A stretch of 64,000 nucleotides of DNA from Geosiphon pyriformis (Eukaryota; Glomeromycota; Glomeromycetes; Archaeosporales; Geosiphonaceae): positions 269,494-333,493 of the forward strand of contig JAAOMT010000557.1 in NCBI GenBank assembly GCA_016748015.1, written 5' to 3'. The number at the start of each line of letters is the position of its first letter. Position 1 is the first letter of the stretch. Below the pieces are notes generated by a model that was not told the origin of the DNA, made no database searches, and saw nothing but the letters and a program-made list of their open reading frames with translations. The position numbers and the translations under genes were made by a program. This document shows, one piece after another, positions 37,657 to 48,295 of the stretch.

Positions 37657-38504
37657 CTAACGTTCTGCTAGGAATTTTTGTAAATCTTGTTCTGTTAATC
37701 AAGGAGATGACGTCAGATATTTGCATAATTCAAAACTTGAAAATAAGAATTGAACTCACCAATACTCCAAACATGGGCTTTCAATTCAAGATGTTGTATA
37801 TTCAAAGAATCCTTCAAATGTCAACATATAAAATGAATCAATTTCTTTATAAAACTTAACAAAAAAGCAGAATCAAGGTTGAAAATATTCGAACAACTTA
37901 CATATATTTTTTTTCCCTCATTCCTTAATTCCAACAATTGATCTTCGCTTGCAGCATAACTCTGCAACAATTTTAAATCTTCTTCAATCTTTTCAATCTT
38001 CTTAGCATAATCCCTCACCTTAAAATATCGGTCCAGCTTAACTGATCAATCACTCAATCACTCTTTTTAAAATGAAATGCGGAAGAGAAAGGTTTGATCT
38101 AAAATACCTTATTGGTAGATTGTTGTAGCTCTTCAACAGAACCCAGCAAAAGGTTGGATGCTGCATGATACTCGTCTAAAAGATAAATGTACCCGGCACC
38201 ACTTGCAACTGTAAAACCGAGAAGAAATCCAATGATACTGTGTCAAAAAAAGATAAATTTTAGCACGAAATGAACCCAGTTCCCATACAAGAGAGACAAG
38301 AGTTATTGGAGTGCTTCAACGGAGTTACTCCAAGGCTCCCAACACTCACCCTCCTCGAAACCCACCTACTGGCTTTTTCGGAGTGGGTACTTGGTTTTCA
38401 GAGGTAATAGCTTGTGAGCGGTACGGCGTATTCGAGAATAGTCGTAAATTGCTTCGTGCGAGAATTCCAAGTTGACGAAACAAAGGACGAGGGAGGTTTT
38501 GCAT
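37657..38504 (-). CDS. Conserved mitochondrial membrane/coiled-coil protein, apparent frameshift
   Basis: Five exons: 38504-38350, 38239-38108, 38018-37902, 37811-37760 and 37691-37657, about 155 codons. The N-terminus (MQNLPRPLFRQLGILARSN) is rich in Arg, Leu and Ser and lacks acids, so a mitochondrial presequence is likely. A Gly-rich segment and a membrane helix (TVASGAGYIYLL) follow, then DEYHAASNLLLGSVEELQQS and a long coiled coil ending HVWSIEQDLQKFLAER. The pattern matches a fungal mitochondrial protein family of unknown function, known to me only by its shape. Exon 1 ends in phase 2 at the best donor (gtgagt), but exon 2 must be read in phase 0. An extra GA/TC dinucleotide at about 38219-38224 explains this. 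A weaker donor (gtaggt, after codon CCA) would avoid the shift but lose the Gly-rich part. Confidence 0.7.
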
Positions 38505-38726
38505 AGCGGCCAAGGTGAAATTTTTGTTGACATCAGAAGCTCGGAGATCCTGACTGCCATCTGTAACTTAGTCTAACATAACAACAATGGATTTGGGTAC
38601 CCAATCATATTTTGTACAATAACTGATGTACTTTCTTAACACATGCAACGTCTATCACCATAATAAATCTTAACTTTTTAAGGGTTAAGCATTCTAATTT
38701 CATACCTTTCAAACGAAGATTGCACA
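38505..38726. promoter_or_regulatory. Divergent promoter region, mitochondrial protein and MTC1
   Basis: 222 bp between oppositely directed start codons. No specific site was recognised. Confidence 0.5.
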
Positions 38727-40189
38727 ATGAGCGACAAACCTTCCACCTCCAAACCACCAGAGGATGTATTACAGTTTCTTGACAGCCTTGACACATATAA
38801 TCAAAAGAATAATTCTGCTGCTAATTTAACAGTTGGAAAAACAGCGAGCGGAAACGAAGCGCCAAAGACAGTAGACGATCGAGCGACGGACACTCAATCT
38901 GTACTCGACTTTCTTGACCAATTTACACAAACTACTTCGTCCTCCACCGCAGACCCAACTACTATTACAACTTCTCAAGTTTCCCCAGTGACCAACAAAA
39001 TCATAAACGATGGTGGGCTAGTAAACGAGTCTTTAGAGAGCAAAGATCAAGCAACTACTGGGGACCACGCAACAGAGCAACCTTCTCAGTCGCAGCAGCG
39101 ATCTGGTTCTTGGTCCTGGGGTGGACTTCTTGCAACCGCCTCTACTGCTTATAAAACTGCTACGACAGTCGTTGATACCTCTGTTAAAGGAGCGTTAGCC
39201 ACTGTCGAAACAGTTCGAGTTAATGAGAGCACCAAAAAATTTGAGGAAAGAGTTCGTGGATACGTAAATAAAGAAACAATTGGCAAAATTGGTAGATTTA
39301 TCTTTTTTTTTTCTCAAGAAATGCTGCTTAGCAAAAAGCCTTCACTTCGAGTAATATAAATTGAAACACACAAAATAGGTGCTGATCTGAAAACGCTCAG
39401 TTTAAGCACTATAAATACAGTAGTTAATGCTGTAGCTCCACCAATTGCTGAGCATGAGGTGGTGGAAGTATGGTTGGCCCATGATATGGTTGGTTATATT
39501 GGCGTGGAATCTCTTGTATATCGTGCATTTATGAAAGTCATGGAACAAGTGGAAGGTGGGGATATTGTCATGCGAAAAGGCAATGAATCGAAAAGAAGAG
39601 ACTCAGATGCTGGTACCTATCGAGACCTAAATTTTTGTGAAGGCTTTGTTGAGGCAGTAGGACTTGCGACGGTAAATCGATGAAATTTAATAATGTATAA
39701 AGAAATATTTGCTTATACAACTTCTCATTTTAGGCTACAATAGAACAAATTATCAAAGAAAATTATACTCCATCACAAAAAGAAAAAGAAAAGAGAAATG
39801 ACTCAGAAGCGTCCTCTTTGGATAATGTGGTGACCACATGTCCTGTGTTTATGTCAATTCAACCAACCAAAGCAAATCCATATAATTTACCGTCTATATC
39901 CGATGAGCCAGGGACTGCTAATCATAATCTTGATCCCGACAAATATTTGTTCTATGTGATTGTTCTCGCTGATCCAACTCACAAACTTAATTTTAAAACG
40001 TTCTCACAATCACTTCCGATTAGTTGGCTAGATATTCCATATGAGGAGAATGAATGGGTTGAAGAAAAAATGGTGGAATCATTAAAACTAGCGGTGCAAG
40101 CAATCGCCCAGGATTATGTTTGGGCTCGGATGACTGGGGACGGAAAACATCCTCCACCACGAGTTGAAGTACCCATTATTCATGTATGA
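38727..40189 (+). CDS. MTC1: Maintenance of telomere capping protein 1-like
   Basis: Three exons, 38727-39291, 39379-39671 and 39734-40189, with GT-AG introns of 87 and 62 nt, give 437 aa. The N-terminal 120 residues are Ser/Thr-rich with two short DVLQFLDSL/SVLDFLDQF motifs. A conserved WSWGGLL segment near residue 130 precedes a predicted helix. The second exon has APPIAEHEVVEVWLAHDMVGY and MEQVEGGDIVM; the last carries a YLFYVIVLADPTHKL strand-like segment and ends near DYVWARMTG. These features are characteristic of fungal MTC1, a protein linked genetically to telomere capping in yeast and found in peripheral and COPI-associated fractions; its biochemical role is unclear. The gene is divergent from the mitochondrial protein and convergent with the glycosyltransferase. 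It appears complete. Confidence 0.85.
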
Positions 40190-40743
40190 AGAAAGAACGG
40201 CTTGCGCATAAGAATTTGCAGAAACTGTTTTTTTTTCGATTTGACAAAATTTACATTATATATTAGTTTTATATTAAAATAATTTAAGTATTTTCATTAA
40301 ATAAATATTTTATATTACAGAAATTTTAATAGAAAAAGTACAAGACTATATATCTATCTATTCACTTTTTATAAATACACGGGCAGATTCAAAGAATTGG
40401 TGAAGTGACAAAATGAAAATCATGACCGTTCAAGTTTTTATCTAATCAATTCTGGTGTGAAGGGAAGTTTTTGATGAATTTGATTTCTTCACAGTTTGAC
40501 GCTTGGGTTCATCTTAATTACTGGATTTAGTGCGAAAGAACAGGGTTCGTTTCGATTTTGATAAAAATGCTAAATTAGTTGCAATTTTGTTTTATGATTG
40601 TGACTAAGCGGGGATGACGACCAACTTTGGCGTGTAGTTGAATTATTTTAAAACAAAGTTCTTATATCCATCGTTTGCGTTGAAACATGTTCACATTTTA
40701 GGAAGCAAAATTCGACCTTGGGTTTGAGCTTGATATCAACCAG
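40190..40743. other. Intergenic between convergent genes
   Basis: 554 bp between the stop of MTC1 and the stop of the glycosyltransferase. It presumably contains two 3' UTRs. No frame or repeat was seen. Confidence 0.5.
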
Positions 40744-42623
40744 CTATTGATTCTTTTTCCCTTCCCGTCTTTGAAGATCTTCGTAAGCTGCTAAAGCGAC
40801 AGCCTTCTCATATTCATCAACACATAACAAATCTTTTGCACTATAAGTCAACCCGTATCCAGTTTCCGGAGGACAATCAGAAACTCGAAATTGTAATTCT
40901 TGACCACGTTCAACTAATATCTCGCCAGTTACCAATTTGCCCCACAAGTCGAGCACTGGCAAATCATTATAATCTGCCAATCTTTCATTAGGTAACTCTT
41001 TAACAATAATATAACTGTCAATAAGTGGTATTTCGAAAGGGTGAGGTGATTTTTGTCTTTGCTGATGAATATGCATTCCGTATTCTGCATGATTTGTTGA
41101 CAGACTTGCAAAATTATTAAAATTCGGATATAGCATGACGTATCCACGGAGGTAAACAAGTTCGATAAAAAATCGTTTCCATGAATTCTTCCAACGATTT
41201 GATCGACTATCGGGAACAGTGATATTTTGTAACTTGATAGTTTTTATGTCTTGCATACGTCCTGTCAAGTATTCATGAAATTCGCGCCAGATCTCCGGAA
41301 AATAAACAGCACCCCAACTGCACGGCACTTGGGTGAGATATGGAGAATGTTCGTGAATTTGGGCCATTTTAAGTATCGATGACGGATCAAATTTTTTGCG
41401 ACCAGTAATATTTAGTTCCAAATGATTAGGACTATATAAGCTTACGCCAAACATTCGTTTGCTTGATGAACGATCGGAGCCGTATCGATATTTCAATACG
41501 TTATATTTTATCCAAATATAAAAAAATGGTGAAACCTCGACATCATCCTCTAAAAGGACGGCATATTCATCTTCATTAGCAGGATAAAAAGATTCTACAA
41601 TAGCAGGTAACAGACCACCCTGTTGTACCCGATGTCGAAGAGTCACTGGGCCAAAACGCCATTTAAATTTCTGAGCGTAGTCAATCGTGATAGGATCAGC
41701 ACCTTGATCCATATTTATCGTGAGTGGTATTTCATCACCAAGAGAATAGGAAGATTCAAGCGACCGTAGTAAACGTGAAAAAGAATCAGGTCGATCCTGG
41801 GTGATAATTTGGATATAGATTTTTGGTGTATTCCAGTCTATAAATATTGAAGATAATGTTAAAAAATTAGCCAAAGTAGACTAATTTTCATTAAAAAAAA
41901 AAAAAAAAAGAGCCTACATTTCAACGTGTCTATTGTAAGATTTGGTAACCAATCTAAATATTCAATTTCGTTCAAATGCACTCCTATTCCAGTTACATCT
42001 ACAGAATCAGATATTGCAGCAACTAAACCACGTGTTGCAGAATTTCGAAAATCTTTGACGTAAAAGACAATTTCTGGTTTTAATCGACCTAATATTAGGA
42101 GCATTTCCTGGAAAACTTTTGATAAAGTATTCACGTAATCTTCGGATGACCAAGTAAATCTGCTAGAATGACCGACGTCCAAGTCAAAAATAGTAAGAGA
42201 ACAATTATGAAATTGACTTTGATTAATCAATTCTGTCATTTCTGTTCCACTCATTCCTCGTTGACTGCCAGTAACGACAACATTAAGGGAAAGAGAACGG
42301 TCCGACTGTTTTGCAAATTTGCAAAAAATTGGGTGCAAAAGTTTTGCTTGTTGACTTCCGTCAACAAACACTAGAAATTTTTGTGTAGTGCTAGATGCGT
42401 CGAATTCGTGACTGGCTCGAGATTTTAAGGGTTGAAGGGTACTTTGACCTCCAAATATATAAAAAGTTGTCGAGAAGATGAGGAAAATAGTGAGCAGTGC
42501 CGAAAGGTTGCGCAATAGTCTTGAAAAAGGAGCAGAACGCATTGCTGAAAACTTTTTTCCAACACGTTTGTGTATAGGAATGTGAGGGGAGAATAAACTT
42601 TGTCCTTCTTCGTAATGAAGCAT
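40744..42623 (-). CDS. Type II membrane glycosyltransferase (GT2-like)
   Basis: Two exons, 42623-41918 and 41837-40744, joined in phase 1 across an 80-nt intron, give 599 aa. ATG 42623 starts MLHYEEGQ. A single membrane helix lies at about residues 40-58 (LSALLTIFLIFSTTFYIFGG) after a basic stretch, the Golgi type II topology. Residues 75-230 form a first globular part. The second part starts IYIQIITQDRPDSFSRLLRS and contains LLEDDVEVSPFFY, a D-x-D-like metal/nucleotide-sugar site typical of GT-A fold enzymes, and PCSWGAVYFPEIW, which could form the acceptor site. Several N-x-S/T sequons are present. The donor sugar and acceptor cannot be deduced; glycan or lipid modification in the secretory pathway is likely. 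Cytosolic tail about 40 residues. No sign of decay. Confidence 0.8.
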
Positions 42624-44136
42624 TACAGCTTGTGCGTTCCAACCGGTGGTGCAGATTTTTCTAGGAGGTTCAAAGTATTATGAGAAATAGAAGAGCCAAC
42701 TGTTTTATTAAATGGCTTCAGACAAAGTTGCGGAAAAGAAGGGTAGTGGTTTAGGGGATGGATGGATGAGTGGATGAGTGAATGGGTGAGTGGGTGGGTA
42801 GGAGGAGAGGAGGTAAAAAGAAAGGGAATGAAACCCAAAGTTGGCTAGGGTTTAGTGATAAACAGTTTACAGAAATGATGAAGTTAAATACCCGGTTCCC
42901 ATTTTCCAATTTAGCATCTCAGGGCATACTCTTGATTTTTGTCCTACAGTCTGGTGAATTAGGTGTATATTATTGAGATTTCGTTTCGAAATATTTTATA
43001 ATGGTAAAATATCAAAAATTAATTTCTTTTCATCAGGTCAGAATTATACCCGGTTTATTTGAATTTTAAATGTTCTTATTCTTGTTTGGATCGTGAATCT
43101 GATCTTTTGTTGACAAAACAGAACGTCAGTTTTTCCAAATTATGGTTTGTCGAAAAATTGCATAATCTTTTTAGTGGGAAGCCAAATTGGTAAGCGAGGG
43201 ATGGAAAAGAAATTTCCATTATTGTGATACCATTAAATAAATAATAATTATTTTCTTGAAAAAGAATCTTCCATCACGGAATATTCTTTTTACTTTATCA
43301 TCTCGCTACAGTATCAAATTTTCAAACAAAAAATACTATACAATCGAGGCTCCTCGAAATGAATAAAGCGTATTTTTTTTATAATGAGGTAGGTGATTGA
43401 GAAAGCTTAATGACGCCAAAAAAAAATTGATATCGTCTCTTATTTGAAATTTCAAACTTTTTAGTTATTAGGGAAGGATTACAAAAATCAAAAAGATTCT
43501 CAAGTTTTGTAAATTGAAAGAGTCGGTCAGACCTTCTCATTCGAACCTTCTAATTCGATCCCTATTGGGTCGTTTCTGCAAAAGGATAATGAAATGACGA
43601 AAGATGCTTCATGCAAAAAATTTAATAATTAAGAAACTTTAAAATTTCATTTTACAATGCATCTACACATCAACAATTTCCTTTTGTATGATGCCTGTTT
43701 TTTGTGGGGAAAGAGGATATATTTTGAAGAAATGAATTTGTGTGACAATTGATAAATTTTTTTTATCGGGTACTCGGAACTGCATGAGAATATGTAGAAA
43801 TGAACCTATAAAATGCTATGGTAGGAGGAATTTTACTTATAGGTTGATAATTACGCTGAAACAGTAAAGGACCCTTTAAAAAATGTTTATTAGTGTGTGA
43901 AAATGATACGTTATCATTGATGATCTTGATCTTGTGTAAAGAAAAAATTATTTGTTTGGCAACCGATTAGCGAGAGATAAAACTCAAGATTTTGATTGGA
44001 GTATATTTTAATATATTTAAAGAGTAAAATAAAAAAATATTATAAATATTGCTAATAATTAAAAATAAAAATAGTTTTTGAATTGATTTATTACATATTT
44101 TTTAAATAATAATAATAAATAATAATAATTATAATA

Positions 44137-44184
<48 letters not shown>

Positions 44185-45287
44185 CATAATAAACTGAACA
44201 AAATTTAATAAATTTTATTTGATAGTAAACTATGTGAATTTATTTCATATCTTGCTTGTAAGAATTTACGTAAATTGCTCATGAATAAATATATTGGTCT
44301 CAATTTTACATTTAGGAAGCTCATTATTAACCATTTGAAACTTCATTGTGTGTTGTTCACATGTATAAAATAAACGCGAAATTTTATCTTTAATCATCTC
44401 TACAGTGTATACTATGGCTTGTGTTTTGAAAAACAGAAATAAATTTTAATTATGGTAATAAATCTCTCAATTAATTTTTTGTAATAGCTAGTTTCTTTTA
44501 AACCCTTCGTTTATGAAAATCTATAAATATAAATAATAATATTCCCATTATCCAAATTGTTTTATCGTCTAAATATTTATTGGTTGTTGATAATATTAAA
44601 ACCATTGATTTTCATTTATATTAATCTCGTCAGACTTCCATTTTAATTTATTAAAAACAAAATGTGAGGCTTGCAATCTGAAATCTGACTAAAAGTTTTA
44701 TTTTAAATTAATCGAATTTTTTACTCGATCTTTCAATTTCCTGAAATCACTTAATCAAGTTACTATTTCTTACCCTAAATGAAGAAATTCTTTATCAAAA
44801 TCAAGCTCTCAAAGAAATAGCTAAAACGCTCAAAGAAAAAATCTCCCAAGATTCCTGGACTCGTCTCCTAGGCCCCCTTTTTTAGGGGTTATGAAGCGTG
44901 TTGTCTAAAAGATTAATTTTGAAGTTTGTTACACCATCTCTCTAATCAATTTTATCTAAATCTTGAGAGATAAATTATGTCAGTGATAAAAAGGGAAAAG
45001 TAATTAATCAAAGTCTTTCAAACTCTATGAAACAATTTCAAAAAAAAAGTGGTACATTTCAAAATGTTAAATGAACATAATTCTTATAAATATTTGGTTT
45101 CTGGTAAAACTAAAATGATAATATACTATTCCAATTTATTTTGAACCCTGATGATCTGCAGATAAATCTCCGTTAACTCTTCGCTGATCACGCTCGAATT
45201 TGACAATGAGTCATTGTTTCACTAAAAGGACAAGTCAGTGAACCCACAAAGTTTAGAACGGATGCTTTGAATTTTTCAAATCTCGTG
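42624..45287. other. Intergenic region between glycosyltransferase and polymerase beta homologue
   Basis: 2.66 kb between two divergent start codons. A GGATGGATGAGTGGATGAGTGAATGGGTG-type short repeat lies at about 42755-42800, just upstream of the glycosyltransferase. An (AAT)n tract is at about 44107-44184. The right half is A+T-rich. An upstream ATG at 45262 opens only a two-codon frame before the polymerase gene. No gene was seen. Confidence 0.5.
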
Positions 45288-47553
45288 ATGATGCGTCAAC
45301 CGAAACAAGTCGTTTTGAGCTTCAAGCACCAAAACCAAAGTCACTTCTCAACCTTGACTTTGCGTCCCTATTCCCCCTCTCTCAAAAAAACACTGTACAG
45401 CCACTCACACAAGCGAGCTAGCTTTTCAAGTTTCATTGTAACTATAGAAAGTCCCAAGTTGTTTTTACTTGCGCCGACCATTCAAGGGCCTTTACGCAAG
45501 AACACACGACTTTCCCGCGTTAAACCCACTTTTTCAACAAACACTGCTAACTTGCGTTTCAGCGTGAAGGATGCAAGCGCTCCAGTCCCTAAATTGTTGG
45601 AAAAGAAAAAAAACAAAACAGAAAAAATAGTGCTTTCAAAGTCTGAGGCACCCCCTCAAAATTTGAACTCCAACATAACAAAAATACTTGAAGGTTTAAG
45701 GAAGACTCTCTTGCTTGAGGATTCTTATCTTCAATTTATTATAATTATAATTTTATGTTACAGTATTGGCTCGTAAAGAAAGAGATAACGTATACAAGGA
45801 ACGAGTATATTTCAACGCGATTCGTTCAATATCATTATATCCTCAGAAACTCGCATCGGGAGAAGAAGCAAAACGAATAAAAGGAATAGGAGACAGTATT
45901 GCTCAAACCATTGATGAAATCTTGAAAACAGTATGTAGTTGAAATGAATTTATAACTCTATAATTGAAAAGATCAAAAGTATGTGATCTTTGGGGCAATT
46001 AATAGTCAAAATTTTCATTTTTACCATTTCATTAAGGGTACATGCAAAAAATTAACAGAGGAAATCGGTCCAGAAGATGAGTTGCAGAATTTGGTCACTC
46101 AAGTTCATGGAATTGGGTGCGCCGCTTCCTCCTTTAAAATTTGGAATCCGTATTATGGAAATTATTGAGATTAAAGCAATTTCTTGGAGATGTCTCATTT
46201 ATTATGTTTAATATTTTACTTTGAAAGGCCAGTATCCGCCCAGAGATTGATTGAAAAAGGATGCAAATCAATTGATGATGTTGCTAAAGATCCTGATTTA
46301 ACGTCCAAGCAGCGAATAGGAATCAAGTATTTTAACGATTTGGCAACCGAAATTCCTCGTCAAGAGATGGTCGCACTGGAAGTAATAAATGGTTTTTTGT
46401 GCAATTTGTTTTTATTTCGTGATTATTTTTCCTGATTTCAGATTATTTGCTAATTATGGCATATTACAAAAGGGATACATAATCGGAGCGTTACAAAAAT
46501 TAGACGAAAAATATATTGCGACCATTTGTGGAAACTTGTAGGTATTTTTTTTATAAATTGGGTCAAAATTATCATGATATATTTAATTTTTTCTTTTTTC
46601 CCGTTTTAATTAGTCGGCTAGGCTTTCAAATGTCCCGTGATATAGATCTCTTAGTCTCCCACTATGACTATATAAGTTCGCTCCAACCTAAACCAGGAGA
46701 ACTACTTCAGAAAATTGCCAATAATCTTGAAGAAAAACAATTTATCAAAGATCATATTAGTATAGGACCGCTTAAATACATGGTAAATTTTTATTCTCGA
46801 ATTCATAAATAATAATTAAACTCGGGAACTTACCCAATATACCTAGGGAATATGCCGACTTTCAAACGACACGAGTTATTTGCACCGACGAATTAACATG
46901 CGGTATTTTATAACAGTTTACCCATTTCCAATTACTTGAAAATGTATAGGTCAATTGAGTGATATTTCAACATGTCTCTCGATTTCAGATTAGTACCTTA
47001 CGATCGCTACTGGCTTGCTGTGTTCACCCTCACAGGTGATGATGAGTTCATCAGATATACTCGATCTCGTGCCATTAAAAACGGCCTTAATATGAATGAA
47101 TACATCCTGGCACCTAAAGATCCCGCGACTGGCGAATTAGGAGAACCTCTCGAGATAAAGAATGAGGAAGATATATTCAAAATGATTGGAATGAAATATT
47201 TACCACCCGAAGATCGGTGTTGGAACCCGGTAAAAAGGGAATTAAAGAAGGGACAACCATTAAGCGTAGATTGGTGGAGAAATCTATCCAGCCAAACTTC
47301 AGATCGATCTCGATGGGCTGAAAAGACCACGGATACAAGTCGGCAAAAGCAGTCATTCATTTCAAGATCTTTGTTTGGAAAAGAATTAACGAGTCAAACC
47401 CAAACAGGAACGGTAGTGAATAACAGTAACATGATACTAAAGGAAGAAATTAAGCAAGAAATTAAGCAAGATGTTCCAAAAAGTAGACCACTATTATTTG
47501 AAGTTACAAAGCGCATATTCAAATGGCCTTGGCCGACAGAAAAAAGGGCTTGA
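45288..47553 (+). CDS. POLB: DNA polymerase beta homologue with degenerate active sites, probably mitochondrial
   Basis: Eight exons: 45288-45693, 45764-45930, 46037-46116, 46228-46381, 46473-46537, 46614-46782, 46847-46902 and 46989-47553, 553 aa. The first 100 residues are Arg/Lys/Ser-rich and nearly free of acids, like a mitochondrial presequence. Residues 125-440 follow polymerase beta closely: 8-kDa domain, two helix-hairpin-helix motifs (GIGDSIA, GIGPVSA), QRIGIKYF, CGNFRLG, SRDIDLL, HRRINMRLVP and NEYILAPKD. Asp300 and Asp302 match the first two catalytic aspartates. The third (human Asp256) is Asn364. The lyase lysines 68 and 72 are Ser180 and Thr184. Human Ser180, Arg183, Gly189, Tyr271 and Phe272 correspond to Asn290, Leu293, Arg299, Thr379 and Leu380. 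A 110-residue C-terminal extension is unique. The frame is intact, so a structural or regulatory product is possible; a young pseudogene is the alternative. Confidence 0.85.
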
Positions 47554-47827
47554 AGGTGAACCAATGCGATAACTAGATATTGCAAGAAATACAGAATGCA
47601 CTGCTTCGATCAGAGGGCTGGATGTCTAAAAGTTCCAACGAGGGGGATTTTGAGAGATTGTTTATACCAATTTATTTAACTTTTCGTCCAACCTTTGGCA
47701 TTTCATTAGCGAGTAGATTATTTTCTAGACTGATATGATAGTTTTAATACTGATTGGCCTTTATCATTTCAACTCGTCTGTGTAAAATTATAAAACAAAA
47801 GAGTTTAGCCCACAAAGCAAAGCTCAG
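47554..47827. other. Short intergenic, convergent
   Basis: 274 bp between two stop codons; holds both 3' UTRs. Nothing else visible. Confidence 0.5.
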
Positions 47828-48184
47828 TCATATGGTGTGTTTCACTTCAGCCTTTAATTTTGTCACCTCCTGCTCCAGCCGAAGCAGTTCGCTTTCTTTT
47901 TGTTCTACATATTCTTTATAGTCCAATTTATACCACAAGAAATGCAGAGCAACATAAGTACTCGAACTCCATAAGAAAAAATTTGTAATTGGTGTTCCAA
48001 AGGTTTGCCAAAAAGTGAGCCTCTTTTGGTTGGAACTGAAGGGGGGTGAAGTTGGCGGAGTGGTTGTTGAACTTCGTCTTAAAGTAAGCATAATTGGCCC
48101 TGGTTCAGCACCCAAGGAAAAAGACGTGTTTATGCTCGACCCAAGGTCAAGTTTTGCCTTGAAGAGTCGAGAGACCCGAAACAT
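47828..48184 (-). CDS. Small single-helix membrane protein, likely mitochondrial
   Basis: Intronless 118-codon gene. The N-terminus (MFRVSRLFKAKLDLG) is basic and amphipathic and could be a mitochondrial presequence. A Ser/Thr/Pro-rich linker follows, then TFWQTFGTPITNFFLWSSST and a membrane segment running to about residue 84 (FFLWSSSTYVALHFLWYKL). It ends in a short coiled coil (EYVEQKESELLRLEQEVTKL). This topology, short matrix arm, one helix and coiled coil, recurs in small inner-membrane proteins of fungi, but I cannot name the family. The gene is divergent from EMG1 with 111 bp between start codons. Confidence 0.65.
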   Translation of the reverse strand: MFRVSRLFKAKLDLGSSINTSFSLGAEPGPIMLTLRRSSTTTPPTSPPFSSNQKRLTFWQTFGTPITNFFLWSSSTYVALHFLWYKLDYKEYVEQKESELLRLEQEVTKLKAEVKHTI

Positions 48185-48295
48185 ATTTTTTCGTTGGTGC
48201 TGTATGATAATCCGTTGATAAATTATAAATATCTAATGGCAGAATGACTCATAATTATTGGCTTAAATATTTTGGGTTCCACTTGCCGATATATC
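48185..48295. promoter_or_regulatory. Short divergent promoter, small membrane protein and EMG1
   Basis: Only 111 bp separate the two start codons, the tightest pair in the window. A shared bidirectional promoter is almost forced by the spacing. No motif was recognised. Confidence 0.55.

Noticed and set aside
42391-42838. Minus-strand frames upstream of and overlapping the glycosyltransferase start
   Set aside because: Shadow of exon 1 and of a short GGATGAGT-type repeat; the frame at 42623 fits the protein.
46441-46472. Use of the acceptor at 46441 for polymerase exon 5
   Set aside because: Starting there in the phase left by exon 4 gives an immediate stop; the AG at 46471-46472 keeps the frame and matches family length.
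47007-47360. 117-codon minus-strand frame
   Set aside because: Lies fully inside polymerase exon 8, whose plus-strand product matches a known family.
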